Positions 36,083 to 44,492 of a DNA stretch of 64,000 nt are shown piece by piece; position 1 is the first letter of the stretch, and each line of letters begins with the position of its first letter. The stretch is from CBDFKK01 sp965248815 (GTDB taxonomy: Bacteria; Pseudomonadota; Alphaproteobacteria; SMXP01): the NCBI GenBank assembly GCA_965248815.1, contig CBDFKK010000008.1, forward strand, positions 2,294,001-2,358,000, given 5' to 3'. Below the pieces are notes generated by a model. It made no database searches, was not told the DNA's origin, and worked only from the letters and a program-made list of their open reading frames with translations. A program made the translations under genes and the position numbers.

Positions 36083-36442
36083 CTAGTGGTGGGCGCTGTT
36101 GCGCAAACGAACAAGCTCGGCTTCGTGAAGCTCAGCAGACTCCCTGGTAAGACAGCAAAAGACGACCGACCGTCTGCGCTCACAATCGCCTAGAAAATCT
36201 GCTGCCGACTTGATGGCGATCTTGGCGGCACACCCTTCTAAAGCGCGACGCTCTGCAGGCAGTTCCGGCCCCGCCGCTCTATGAATGGCGCCGCCGCCAC
36301 CGCCAAGCAAGCTTGTGTTGGCCGCATTGACGATGGCTTCAATTTCAAGTCTACACATGTCGGCCACGTCAACAGTCATTCTGGATAATGCGTCCAACGT
36401 CGCCTCAATCGGTGAGTTTGGTAAATTCAATACGTGCGGCAA
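36083..36442 (-). pseudogene. Macro-domain protein remnant with internal deletion
   Basis: The start matches macro domains (ADP-ribose or O-acetyl-ADP-ribose hydrolases): EAIVNAANTSLLGGGGG then AIHRAAGPELPAERRALEGC. The usual VDG before AIH is reduced to G. After LEGC the expected central part (TGEAK..., VIHTVGP...) is missing, and the frame resumes at a sequence like the family C-terminus (VVFCCLTRESAELHEAEL). The gene therefore looks shortened from about 170 to 119 residues by an in-frame internal deletion. The first codon is TTG; an ATG lies at 36377-36379. It sits in the decayed patch that also contains the interrupted CelD-like gene. Loss of substrate-loop residues makes activity unlikely. 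Confidence 0.6.
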
Positions 36443-36570
36443 GTTGAATTGCTCTTCGGTCTGCGCATGGTGGACGATGGTTTTACAGTATGGCTTGTAA
36501 TTCTGGCCGCGCGGTCCTAACTAAACGGCATGATGGAATATATTGGCACTTGTATTGATCTCGTAAACAA

Positions 36571-37371
36571 ATGACCCGAAAAAATTCAAAGCAGATCGCG
36601 CTGATTGGAAACGGAGCCATTGCGCACGAGATCATTCGGCAAATTGAAAACAGCAAGCAGCTGTACATTGTTGGCGCCCTCGTGCTGCCTGAAGAGTTAC
36701 GTGATATATCGCCCCATCCGCTCGTCGCGACGATCGATGAACTGCTACAATGGAAGCCGTCTTTGATTGTCGAATGTGCAGGGCACGCAGCGGTGAGGGA
36801 TTACGCGTCTTCCATTCTGAAGTCAGGCATTGATTTCATGATCATCTCCATCGGCGCGCTGTCGGATGCGGCCCTTCACGAACATGTCACGAAAGAAGTT
36901 ACAAAATCACCTGCGCAAGTTTATCTGCCAGCCGGTGCTTTACTCGGCATTGACGGACTGGCTGCGACCAAACTCGCCGGACTTGATTGGGTCCGTTTGA
37001 CATCGCGCAAACCCCCGTTGGCCTGGAGTAGTGCACCCGGCGTTGAAGCTATAGACCTGGAGGCGATTTCATCTGAGCAAGTTATTTTTTCCGGCTCGGC
37101 GCGGGACGCGGCTCGTCTGTTTCCTAAGAATGCCAATGTGGCAGCAACGGTGGCCATCGCTGGAATCGGTTTTGACAAGACGGAAGTCAACCTCGTTGCT
37201 GATCCGAAGGCACAACGAAATTCACACCTTTTAGAGTTCGAGGGCCGGCCTGGTCGCTATCGAGTTGAGACGCAGGGTCTTGCTTCACCCGAGAATCCCA
37301 AAACTTCAATGTTGACGGCATACAACATTTTGCGCTCCATTCAGAACCTTGAGGCTCCCATTGTCATATAG
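36571..37371 (+). CDS. nadX: L-aspartate dehydrogenase
   Basis: 266 residues. A Rossmann fold opens with IALIGNGAIAHEII, and IVECAGHAAVRDY, LPAGALLGIDGL (with the catalytic segment) and LTSRKPPLAW follow. The tail is FEGRPGRYRVETQGLASPENPKTSMLTAYNILRSI. This is the aspartate dehydrogenase family, which oxidises L-aspartate to iminoaspartate with NAD(P) for NAD synthesis or amino-acid use. nadA and nadC are not adjacent. The ATG has no clear ribosome site. Length and all motifs agree with the family, so the gene appears intact despite damaged neighbours. Confidence 0.88.
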   Translation: MTRKNSKQIALIGNGAIAHEIIRQIENSKQLYIVGALVLPEELRDISPHPLVATIDELLQWKPSLIVECAGHAAVRDYASSILKSGIDFMIISIGALSDAALHEHVTKEVTKSPAQVYLPAGALLGIDGLAATKLAGLDWVRLTSRKPPLAWSSAPGVEAIDLEAISSEQVIFSGSARDAARLFPKNANVAATVAIAGIGFDKTEVNLVADPKAQRNSHLLEFEGRPGRYRVETQGLASPENPKTSMLTAYNILRSIQNLEAPIVI

Positions 37372-37597
37372 CGACGGTCGGTATTCTGCGACTCTGAAAT
37401 AGGTTCTTAAGCAGAACTCAGCTAAAATTGTTGGATGGGGGCATTCGTAAATCGATATGGATTGACGAAGCCTTGACGCAATGATCGCGACACGAAGTGT
37501 ATTTGTCATGCGCTTGGCATATTACTTTGTATGGCAATCCGGCAGACTTATGCATTGATTGAGCTCGAAACCATGGATCCCGAGAGCGTCACGCGGA

Positions 37598-38371
37598 ATG
37601 AATACCGGCCTAACCTCTACACTTGGCAAGTCGCCTCCTCATTCGGAACTGGCTGAGATTTGGCAGGAGCTCGAGTCTCGAGCGCGCCCTTCATTCTTTC
37701 AAACCTGGACCTGGATTGGCACATGGCTTGAAAAAATTGATGCGGAGCCCTGGCTAATCACTGTGAGAGAAGAAAACCGGGTGGTAGGCCTTGGTTTGGT
37801 CGTCAAGCACTTGGACAAGAGTCTCGGCCTTAGAATTCCGACGCTCTATCTGACGCAAACGGGGACAAAATCAGAAGACAGCATATTTACAGAATTCAAT
37901 GGATTTTTGGTCGCACAAGAATATTCACAGGAAGCAATCGCTGCTTGCTTTGCAGCGTTGCTACAAGAAGGCGCTGATAAGACATTGCCAACTTTTTGGC
38001 AACGACTCAGACTGAACGGAGTGCCAGAATCCTACGTACCCTTGGTCGAAGACTTGGGATTGACATTGGAAGTTCAAAGCCAGAGGCCTAGCCCATTTGT
38101 CTCTCTTGAATGGTTACGATCGTCAGGCAACGATTATTTTTCGACGTTGAGCAAAAGTTGCCGCTATCAAATCGTAAGATCGATGCGCAAGTATGGCGAA
38201 AGAGGCGCGTTGTCGATCGCGCCTGCGACAACCGAATCGAAAGCTTTCGAATGGTTGGATGAGCTCAAAATTCTTCATCAAAAAACATGGCAGCAACGCG
38301 GAAAAGCGGGCGCATTTGGCAACAAATTTCTTGAGGCCTTCTGCCGCCGCCTAATTCGCGCAGGTTTTTGA
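37598..38371 (+). pseudogene. CelD/FemAB-like GNAT acyltransferase, 3' end cut by an IS element
   Basis: The product resembles the N-terminal two thirds of CelD/BcsL-type GNAT proteins, found in polysaccharide and cellulose loci. PSFFQTWTWIGTWLEKI lies near the start, then a middle KSCRYQIVRSMRKYGE, and HQKTWQQRGKAGAFGNKFLEAFCRRLI at the end. It stops at TGA 38369-38371, whose first bases are the left end of an IS3-family element, so the catalytic C-terminal part is lost. No remaining piece was found beyond the IS. The frame is open from a TTG at 37559; the ATG at 37598 is the likelier start. Truncated product only. Confidence 0.65.
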
Positions 38372-39324
38372 CCCGACCCCTTTGAACGCAGCCACATTGA
38401 GATAGTAAAATGGCTGAATCGAAGGAGGATTGCGATGTCAGGAAAGCGTTACAAGCCTGAAGAAATCATATCGAAGTTGCGCGAGGCTGAGGTCTTGCTT
38501 GCGGAAGGCGTCAATTCTGGTGAAGTTATTCGCCGTCTGGGCGTGACGAAGATCACATACTATCGCTGGCGCAAAGAGTATGGCGGGATGAAGATCGATC
38601 AGGCCAAACGTCTGAAGGATCTGGAGAAAGAAAACGCACGGCTGAAACGGCTTCTTGCAGACGCTGAACTCGACAAGGCGATCTTGAAGGAAGCTGCAGC
38701 GGGAAACTTCTAACGCCCTCGCGCAGACGCGATTGTGTTGAGCGCGCTGTCACAAAGCTCGGCGTTTCCGAACGCCGGGCCTGCCGGGTGCTTGGGCAAC
38801 ACCGTTCCAGCCAATGGCGCAAGCCGAGACGCGCCGACGACGAAGACGCTTTGACGTCGGCAATCATCGACCTGGCGGTGCGATATGGGCGCTACGGCTA
38901 TAAGCGGATCACGGCGCTGCTTCGCGCTGACGGCTGGCGTGTCAATCATAAACGCGTCGCCCGGATATGGCAGCGTGAAGGCCTGAAAGTACCGCAGAAA
39001 CAACCGAAACGAGGAAGACTATGGCTCAACGACGGGTCGTGTATTCGGCTGCGTCCGCAATATCGCAATCATGTGTGGGCGTATGATTTCGTGCAGGATC
39101 GGACACGCGACGGTCGCAAGTTTCGCATGCTGACTGTGATCGACGAGTTCTCGCGCGAATGTCTGGCAATCGAAGTGAACCGGCGGCTGAACAGCCAGGA
39201 CGTTCTCGCGGTCCTCGGCGAGTTGATGGTCCGCCACGGCGTTCCCGATCATATCAGGAGTGACAATGGCAGCGAATTTACCGCTACAGCGGTCAGAGAG
39301 TGGATCGCCAAGGTCGGCATGGCC
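38369..39324 (+). mobile_element. IS3-family insertion sequence, right end deleted
   Basis: The left end TGACCCGACCCC at 38369-38380 is followed by the two-gene layout of IS3 elements (orfA, then orfB in the -1 frame). The transposase homology breaks off at about 39324. No inverse copy of the left end (GGGGTCGGGTCA) occurs before the LysR gene, so the right end is gone and the element should be immobile. It interrupts the CelD-like gene. No target-site duplication can be seen because only one end survives. The right border given is approximate. Confidence 0.75.
38435..38713 (+). CDS. IS3-family transposase OrfA
   Basis: 92 residues with the helix-turn-helix (GVNSGEVIRRLGVTKITYYRWRKEY region) and a leucine zipper-like stretch (LKDLEKENARLKRLLADAELDKAIL). 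It binds the IS ends. The ATG follows GGAGGATTGCG. Its last codons overlap an open -1 frame that leads into OrfB, as needed for the frameshift that makes the OrfAB transposase. Full length, but without function if OrfB is broken. Confidence 0.85.
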   Translation: MSGKRYKPEEIISKLREAEVLLAEGVNSGEVIRRLGVTKITYYRWRKEYGGMKIDQAKRLKDLEKENARLKRLLADAELDKAILKEAAAGNF

Positions 39325-39516
39325 GATTCTGGCAATAGGAAAGAGCCTTTCCAGCTGCGCCGAATGCACCAAAATGGACGTCTGCCGGCGCGCCGTTTTG
39401 GTCTGGCTTTGCACCGTCAAGTCTTAGATTCTTCGGCGGCAGCCAGTGTTCGCATCCAATCTGCAAAACTTTCTACTTTAGCCAGTGTCGCTTTCGATCT
39501 CGGACATACCAAGTAG
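38788..39516 (+). pseudogene. IS3-family transposase OrfB, truncated catalytic domain
   Basis: The frame is open from the orfA end (first listed start GTG at 38788). It codes the rve integrase core with the first Asp (HVWAYDFVQD) and second Asp (RSDNGSEF). After AKVGM (about 39324) the sequence no longer resembles a transposase, and the third acidic residue, normally in GSPWENGY, is absent, so the DDE triad is incomplete. The final 60 or so codons run over the opposite-strand LysR gene and are not real coding sequence. The normal length with OrfA fusion would be about 360 residues. Confidence 0.7.
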
Positions 39517-40340
39517 TAAGCAAAATCAATAGGGAGGGTGAGATCGAAGGGCTTTGACAGCCGTCCCGCGGCCAAGTCGTCAGCAGCCAAAGTGCTTTTG
39601 GCCAGGGCGATCCCGCGCCCACTGATTGCGGCTTCCAAGACCAGGCTCGATTGGTTGAATCGCAATCCTCGATTGCCGTCCACACCGGCAACCCCGGCTG
39701 CTTTGAGCCACATGGTCCAGTCCGGACAGCTTTCGTCGTTGTCGGGACTGGCGTCGTGCAGAAGAGTGAATCGAGACAAATCGTCCGGACTTGTCAACGG
39801 CTCGGCGCCGGTTAACAACTCTGGGCTGCAAACAGGGAACACAGAATCGGTTAATAGGCGTTCGACCTGAAGACCATTGTAGTCCCCTGAGCCATAGCGA
39901 ATGGCCACATCAATCCCGTCCTTAATAAAGTCCACGAGTTCCATGTCTGCCGAGATCCAAACGTCGATTTCCGGGTATTGAATTTGAAATTCACCTAGCC
40001 TTGGCACCAGCCACTTGGACGCGAAAGATGGTGCCGCGCTTACGGCCAGCCGATTGCGTGATTCACTGGCATTTAGTGCATTGGTTGCCTCGGCTAATTT
40101 GTCAAAGCCCTCACGCAGTGCAGGCAGGCAGGCTTGTGCGTCGTCAGTCAGAAGAAGAGCGCGGTTCATACGGCGAAACAAAGTCGTGCCGACATATTCC
40201 TCAAGAGATTTCACCTGCTGACTTATCGCGCCTGGCGTGACGTGAAGTTCCTCGGCTGCTTTGGTGAAACTCAGGTGTCTCGCTGCGGCCTCAAATGCGC
40301 GCAGGGCATTCAACGGGGGAAGACGTCTGGTATCGGCCAT
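39417..40340 (-). CDS. LysR-family transcription regulator, GcvA type
   Basis: 307 residues. LPPLNALRAFEAAARHLSF and AAEELHVTPGAISQQVKSLEEYVGTTLFRR form the winged helix-turn-helix. An effector-binding domain follows (about 95-300: LAVSAAPSFASKWLVPRL, AISGRGIALAKSTL). The GcvA subgroup is recognised by the PPLNALRAFEAAARH opening. The frame extends to 40451, but the ATG at 40338-40340 matches the family start and follows AGGTGTT. It is divergent from cysG, and a T-N11-A type box lies between the two, so control of the sulfur operon and of itself is plausible. The ligand is unknown. Its end lies next to the IS remnant. Confidence 0.85.
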   Translation of the reverse strand: MADTRRLPPLNALRAFEAAARHLSFTKAAEELHVTPGAISQQVKSLEEYVGTTLFRRMNRALLLTDDAQACLPALREGFDKLAEATNALNASESRNRLAVSAAPSFASKWLVPRLGEFQIQYPEIDVWISADMELVDFIKDGIDVAIRYGSGDYNGLQVERLLTDSVFPVCSPELLTGAEPLTSPDDLSRFTLLHDASPDNDESCPDWTMWLKAAGVAGVDGNRGLRFNQSSLVLEAAISGRGIALAKSTLAADDLAAGRLSKPFDLTLPIDFAYYLVCPRSKATLAKVESFADWMRTLAAAEESKT

Positions 40341-40350
40341 AACACCTGCT

Positions 40351-40363
40351 TCAGAAAAACTAG
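40351..40363. promoter_or_regulatory. Half-conserved LysR-type box next to the regulator start
   Basis: TCAGAAAAACTAG lies 11 bases upstream of the LysR start codon. It matches the box at 40494-40506 except at two positions (TCAG for TTAG, CTAG for CTAA). Its place over the regulator's own leader would suit autoregulation. Confidence 0.3.
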
Positions 40364-40493
40364 GCTGTCGTCTTAGAAATAATCGTTTGTCGTCACTTTT
40401 TCCAATCCCTAGCTTTTCTACAGCCATTTGAAAATAGGGAAGAAATGCCAACCGGAAAGTTAGATCGAGTTTACAGCAAAATTGTCATTCGCA

Positions 40494-40506
40494 TTAGAAA
40501 AACTAA
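40494..40506. promoter_or_regulatory. LysR-type operator (TTAG-N5-CTAA) between lysR and cysG
   Basis: TTAGAAAAACTAA is an interrupted dyad with the T-N11-A spacing of LysR boxes. It lies 111 bases upstream of the cysG start and about 154 bases from the LysR start, inside the 276-base divergent gap. LysR regulators commonly bind such a site in the shared promoter region. No binding data exist; the call rests on symmetry and position. Confidence 0.4.
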
Positions 40507-40616
40507 ATCGAAAAATAGTGAGTTTTGCCGTTGCCTCATCGCCAGACGGCGATAGCGGCAGGGCAGCTGTCAGCATTGCCTAATGACCGACCGCGCCATT
40601 TTAAAGATTTGAATTT

Positions 40617-42038
40617 ATGAAGTATTTTCCTGCATTTGTAAGACTTAACGATCGGCCTTGCCTTGTGGTTGGCGGCGGGGAGGTAGCGCTCAAGAAAGCT
40701 CGGCTGTTGCTTCGGGCGGGCGGTCGCGTTCACGTCTGGGCCGATGAAATTTCTGAGGCCTTCAAAAGAGAATTTCTCGCCCAAGAGGCGGGCGGTGACG
40801 TGACCTACTTGAAGGGCTCATTTGCGGCCGATCTTGTGGCCGGCTACGACGTGGTGATTGCAGCTTCGGGTCGGGCGACATTGGATAAGCGGGTCGCGGC
40901 CGCCGCGGTCGAATTTGGACGTCCGGTGAATGTGGTTGATCGAACGGATCTTTGCACATTTATCATGCCGTCCATTGTCCAACGCGGCGATGTCCTGATC
41001 GGCATTTCTACAAGCGGCACCTCACCCGTTCTGGCGCGCCGTATTCGCGGTCAAATCGAAGCGGTCCTGCCGGCGCGCCTGGGGGAGCTTGCAGAATTTG
41101 CGCAGCGTTTTCGGCAAGCCGTAAAATCGAAATTTAAATGGGAAGACCGGCGCAGATTTTGGGATCTATTTTTTGATAGTTCGATTGCCCGTGATGTGCT
41201 TGACGGCCGACAATCTTCCGCACAGGAACAAATGCTGTCACTCGTTAATCGCGGACTTCCGGAAAGCGAGCGTGGCGGCATGGTTCACATTGTCGGCACA
41301 GGTCCCGGCGATCCTGACCTTCTCACGCTGCGTGCGCTTCAAGTCATGCAACAGGCCGACGTGGTGCTTTACGACAAGCTCGTTGGACCGGATGTGCTGG
41401 ACTATGTCCGCCGGGAAGCCGAGTTAATCAACGTCGGCAAATCCCGAGCACATCATCTGCGCACACAAGATGAGATTAACGACCTCATGGTTGAGCACGC
41501 CTGCGCGGGGCGACGTGTCGTACGGCTCAAAGGTGGTGATCCTTTTGTCTTTGGCCGTGGCGGCGAGGAACTCGATTTCCTGGAGTGCCACGGCATAAGT
41601 GCCCAAATCGTTCCCGGCATTACGGCCGCGATCGGTTGCGCCTCAGCCGCCCGTATTCCCTTGACCCATCGTCAAGTATCGACGGCCGTCACCTTTGTTA
41701 CAGGTCACGGTGAACACGGGGAACCAGATTTGGATTGGGAAAGTCTGGTACGCCTTGGCCAGACACTTGTCATCTATATGGGCGTAAATACGGCAGGCCG
41801 GACAAGTCGGCGTCTCATCGACCATGGTCTTAGTCCATTGACCCCCGTCGCAGTGATTGAAAACGGCACGCTGGCTGCGCAAAAAGTCGTGCGCGGTGCA
41901 GTGTCGGAGCTGCAGGCGCTCATCGACCAGCACAATGTTGAGGGTCCCGCGGTGCTCATCATTGGCGCGGTAGCCGCCGAGGCCAACGAGCAGTCCCTGA
42001 CCGCATTGGCGCAAGACGAAGTCAGGAAGATCGCATGA
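40617..42038 (+). CDS. cysG: Siroheme synthase (precorrin-2 dehydrogenase/ferrochelatase and uroporphyrinogen-III methyltransferase)
   Basis: 473 residues in two parts. The N-terminal CysG-B region (about 1-200) opens with YFPAFVRLNDRPCLVVGGGEVALKKA and makes sirohydrochlorin and siroheme. The C-terminal SUMT methyltransferase (about 215-460) has VGTGPGDPDLLTLRAL, VRLKGGDPFVFGRGGEE and the VPGITAAIG loop. Siroheme is the cofactor of the sulfite reductase encoded two genes downstream. The bifunctional length agrees with E. coli CysG (457). ATG overlaps with the next gene (ATGA, 42035-42038) show translational coupling. It is the first gene of the sulfur operon and is divergent from the LysR gene. 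Confidence 0.95.
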   Translation: MKYFPAFVRLNDRPCLVVGGGEVALKKARLLLRAGGRVHVWADEISEAFKREFLAQEAGGDVTYLKGSFAADLVAGYDVVIAASGRATLDKRVAAAAVEFGRPVNVVDRTDLCTFIMPSIVQRGDVLIGISTSGTSPVLARRIRGQIEAVLPARLGELAEFAQRFRQAVKSKFKWEDRRRFWDLFFDSSIARDVLDGRQSSAQEQMLSLVNRGLPESERGGMVHIVGTGPGDPDLLTLRALQVMQQADVVLYDKLVGPDVLDYVRREAELINVGKSRAHHLRTQDEINDLMVEHACAGRRVVRLKGGDPFVFGRGGEELDFLECHGISAQIVPGITAAIGCASAARIPLTHRQVSTAVTFVTGHGEHGEPDLDWESLVRLGQTLVIYMGVNTAGRTSRRLIDHGLSPLTPVAVIENGTLAAQKVVRGAVSELQALIDQHNVEGPAVLIIGAVAAEANEQSLTALAQDEVRKIA

Positions 42039-42343
42039 CGCTGTTCATCGTAACTGCAAATCGACTGGGCGACGGCGAAGTCGTCTACTTGACCGGCGAT
42101 GGTGAATGGTCCGTGCAATTGACCGACGGTCAGATCATGGAAGATGACAAGGCCAAAACATTGCTGTCAAAAGTTGAAAAGCCTCAAGAAGAGCTGCGAA
42201 TAATCAGCCCCTACCTTATGAAAGTGAGTGAACTGGACGGCCAGATCGAACCGCTGAGTCAGCGGGAAATAATTCGCGCCAAAGGGCCCACCACACATCT
42301 CCAGTTTGGCAAGCAAGCCGATCAGGAGAATTCTCATGTATAG
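42035..42343 (+). CDS. DUF2849 protein of the sulfite-reduction operon
   Basis: 102 residues, cytosolic, starting TLFIVTANRLGDGEVVYL and including a DGQIEPLSQREIIRAKGPTTHL tail. It is the small DUF2849 protein found almost only between cysG and cysI in alphaproteobacteria; its role in sulfite reduction is not established. It overlaps cysG by four bases and cysI by eight, so the three are coupled. No catalytic motif is evident. Confidence 0.85.
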   Translation: MTLFIVTANRLGDGEVVYLTGDGEWSVQLTDGQIMEDDKAKTLLSKVEKPQEELRIISPYLMKVSELDGQIEPLSQREIIRAKGPTTHLQFGKQADQENSHV

Positions 42344-43991
42344 ATACGACGAGTTCGATCAAACAATTGTCGATGAGCGAGTTCAGCAATTCCGCGGTCA
42401 AGTTGCGAGGCGCGTGTCCGGCGATTTGTCGGAAGAGCAGTTTAGGCCACTGCGCTTAATGAACGGCCTTTACCTTCAACTCCATGCTTACATGCTGCGG
42501 GTCGCCATCCCCTACGGCACTCTATCTCCCAATCAAATGCGCATGCTAGCCCACATCGCTCGAATTTATGACAAAGACTACGGTCATTTTACGACCCGAC
42601 AAAACATTCAGTACAACTGGCCTAACCTCGAAGACGTCCCGGACATCCTTGCCGATCTAGCCAGCGTGGAAATGCACGCCATTCAGACGAGCGGCAATTG
42701 CATACGCAATGTAACGGCGGATCAATATGCCGGCGTAGCCGCTGACGAATTGGAGGACCCGCGAATTTACTGCGAGATCATTCGTCAATGGTCAACGTTG
42801 CATCCGGAATTCTCATTTCTGCCGCGCAAGTTCAAGATTGCCGTGACCGGCGCACAAAAAGATCGCGCAGCAATTCGCGTGCACGACATTGGCTTGCAGT
42901 TGAAGCGGAATGATGACGGCGACATTGGCTTTGAAGTGCTCGTCGGAGGCGGGCAAGGCCGCACGCCGGAAATTGCGGTTAGCATTCGCGATTTCCTGCC
43001 GAAAAGGCATCTGTTGAGTTACCTCGAGGCGATCCTGCGTGTGTATAACCTTCTTGGGCGGCGGGACAATCTTTACAAAGCTCGTATCAAGATTTTGGTG
43101 AAAAGCGTTGGCGGGGACGAATTCGCTCGATTGGTTGAAGAGCAGTGGCAACACTTAAGAGACGGCGCGCTTGATCTGCCGCAAGAAGAGATACACCGCA
43201 TCAAGACTTATTTTGCTCCGCCGATCTATGAAAATCTTGAAGACAGCGATGCTCTATTTGCATTGAGGCAGGCTGAGGTCTTCGAGTTTGCTCAGTGGGT
43301 GCGAAGCAATGTCGTTAACCACAAAATGCCGGGCTATGCCATTGCCAACATTTCCTTAAAGCCGATCGGTGGAATTCCTGGTGATGCGACATCTGAACAA
43401 ATGGACGTCGTGGCCGACTTGGCCGAGCGCTTCAGTTTGAGTGAAGTACGCGTCACTCACGAACAAAATCTCGTGCTGCCGAATGTCAAACAGTCCGACC
43501 TATTTGCCGTTTGGCAAGTCTTATCGGCTATGGAATTGGCAACCCCTAATCTCGGTTTGATTTCCGACATTATTTCTTGTCCCGGTCTCGACTACTGCAA
43601 TCTTGCCAACGCCAGGTCTATTCCCGTAGCTCAGCGGATTTCGGACCGGTTCCAAGATCTGAAACGGCAACATGATATTGGCGAACTCAAAATCAAAATT
43701 TCCGGCTGCATCAATGCCTGCGGACATCATCATGTTGGCCATATCGGCATTCTGGGCGTCGATAAAAAGGGCTTGGAGTATTACCAGATAACGCTCGGTG
43801 GTAGTGCCGATGAAAATGCGGCTGTGGGCAAAATTGTCGGCCCGGCATTTTCTTACGATGATGTGGTTGATGCCGTAGAAGCGATTGTCGACGTATACGT
43901 CATAGAACGGCGCAGCGACGAAGCGTTTAACGAAACGCTGGCCCGCGTCGGCTTGGATCCGTTCAAGGAGAAGCTTTATGGCGCTCATTAA
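42336..43991 (+). CDS. cysI: Sulfite reductase hemoprotein (nitrite/sulfite reductase family)
   Basis: 551 residues. The siroheme/[4Fe-4S] ligands form the pair SCPGLDYCNLA (C-x5-C) and SGCINACGHHH (C-x3-C) near the C-terminus. RQNIQYNW and TSGNCIRNV in the N-terminal half are the siroheme-binding repeats. The enzyme reduces sulfite to sulfide for cysteine synthesis. No flavoprotein CysJ gene follows, so electrons may come from ferredoxin or another donor. The ATG at 42336 has AGGAG seven bases upstream, so the longer frame from 42306 is not used. The next gene overlaps it by 14 bases. Confidence 0.93.
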   Translation: MYRYDEFDQTIVDERVQQFRGQVARRVSGDLSEEQFRPLRLMNGLYLQLHAYMLRVAIPYGTLSPNQMRMLAHIARIYDKDYGHFTTRQNIQYNWPNLEDVPDILADLASVEMHAIQTSGNCIRNVTADQYAGVAADELEDPRIYCEIIRQWSTLHPEFSFLPRKFKIAVTGAQKDRAAIRVHDIGLQLKRNDDGDIGFEVLVGGGQGRTPEIAVSIRDFLPKRHLLSYLEAILRVYNLLGRRDNLYKARIKILVKSVGGDEFARLVEEQWQHLRDGALDLPQEEIHRIKTYFAPPIYENLEDSDALFALRQAEVFEFAQWVRSNVVNHKMPGYAIANISLKPIGGIPGDATSEQMDVVADLAERFSLSEVRVTHEQNLVLPNVKQSDLFAVWQVLSAMELATPNLGLISDIISCPGLDYCNLANARSIPVAQRISDRFQDLKRQHDIGELKIKISGCINACGHHHVGHIGILGVDKKGLEYYQITLGGSADENAAVGKIVGPAFSYDDVVDAVEAIVDVYVIERRSDEAFNETLARVGLDPFKEKLYGAH

Positions 43992-44487
43992 GAATGGAAC
44001 CATCGTCGACGATCGATGGCTGAGCGTTGACGATGAAACGGATTTGAGCGCTTATAAAGGTGACGTCATCGTCGGTCTTGAGCGCTGGCAGACTGAGCGC
44101 GCTCTGCTTCTAGAGCGCAGCGGCCAACTGGGCTTGCACCTGAAATCAGATCAGTCTCCCGAAATCGTCGAAAACGATCTCGACTGTTTCGATGTCATTG
44201 CATTGGAGTTTCCGGCCTTCAAAGACGGCCGAGCCTATTCTTATGCGCGGATCTTGCGTGAGCGTTACGGCTACGAGGGCGAACTGCGCGCCGTGGGTGA
44301 TGTCTTGAGGGATCAATTCCTATTTATGCATCGATGCGGCTTTGACACTTACGAAGTGATAGACGAGAACTTGCTTCATTCGTGGCGTGAGGCGCTTGAT
44401 GAAATCAGTGTGTTTTATCAATCCGCCTCCGATGAGCGGAATACAGTATTGGAGCTCAGGCATCGCAAGCGCGAGGCGGCGGAGTAA
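43978..44487 (+). CDS. DUF934 protein of the sulfite-reduction operon
   Basis: 169 residues with the DUF934 features LIKNGTIVDDRWLSV at the start and FPAFKDGRAYSYARILRERYGYEGELRAVGDVL in the middle, ending before a hydrophilic tail. The family travels with cysI and cysH in proteobacteria and is thought to assist sulfite reduction, perhaps in electron supply in place of CysJ; the biochemical function is not proven. The ATG follows AAGGAGAAGCTT inside cysI. It is five bases before cysH. Confidence 0.85.
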   Translation: MALIKNGTIVDDRWLSVDDETDLSAYKGDVIVGLERWQTERALLLERSGQLGLHLKSDQSPEIVENDLDCFDVIALEFPAFKDGRAYSYARILRERYGYEGELRAVGDVLRDQFLFMHRCGFDTYEVIDENLLHSWREALDEISVFYQSASDERNTVLELRHRKREAAE

Positions 44488-44492
44488 CGTGA

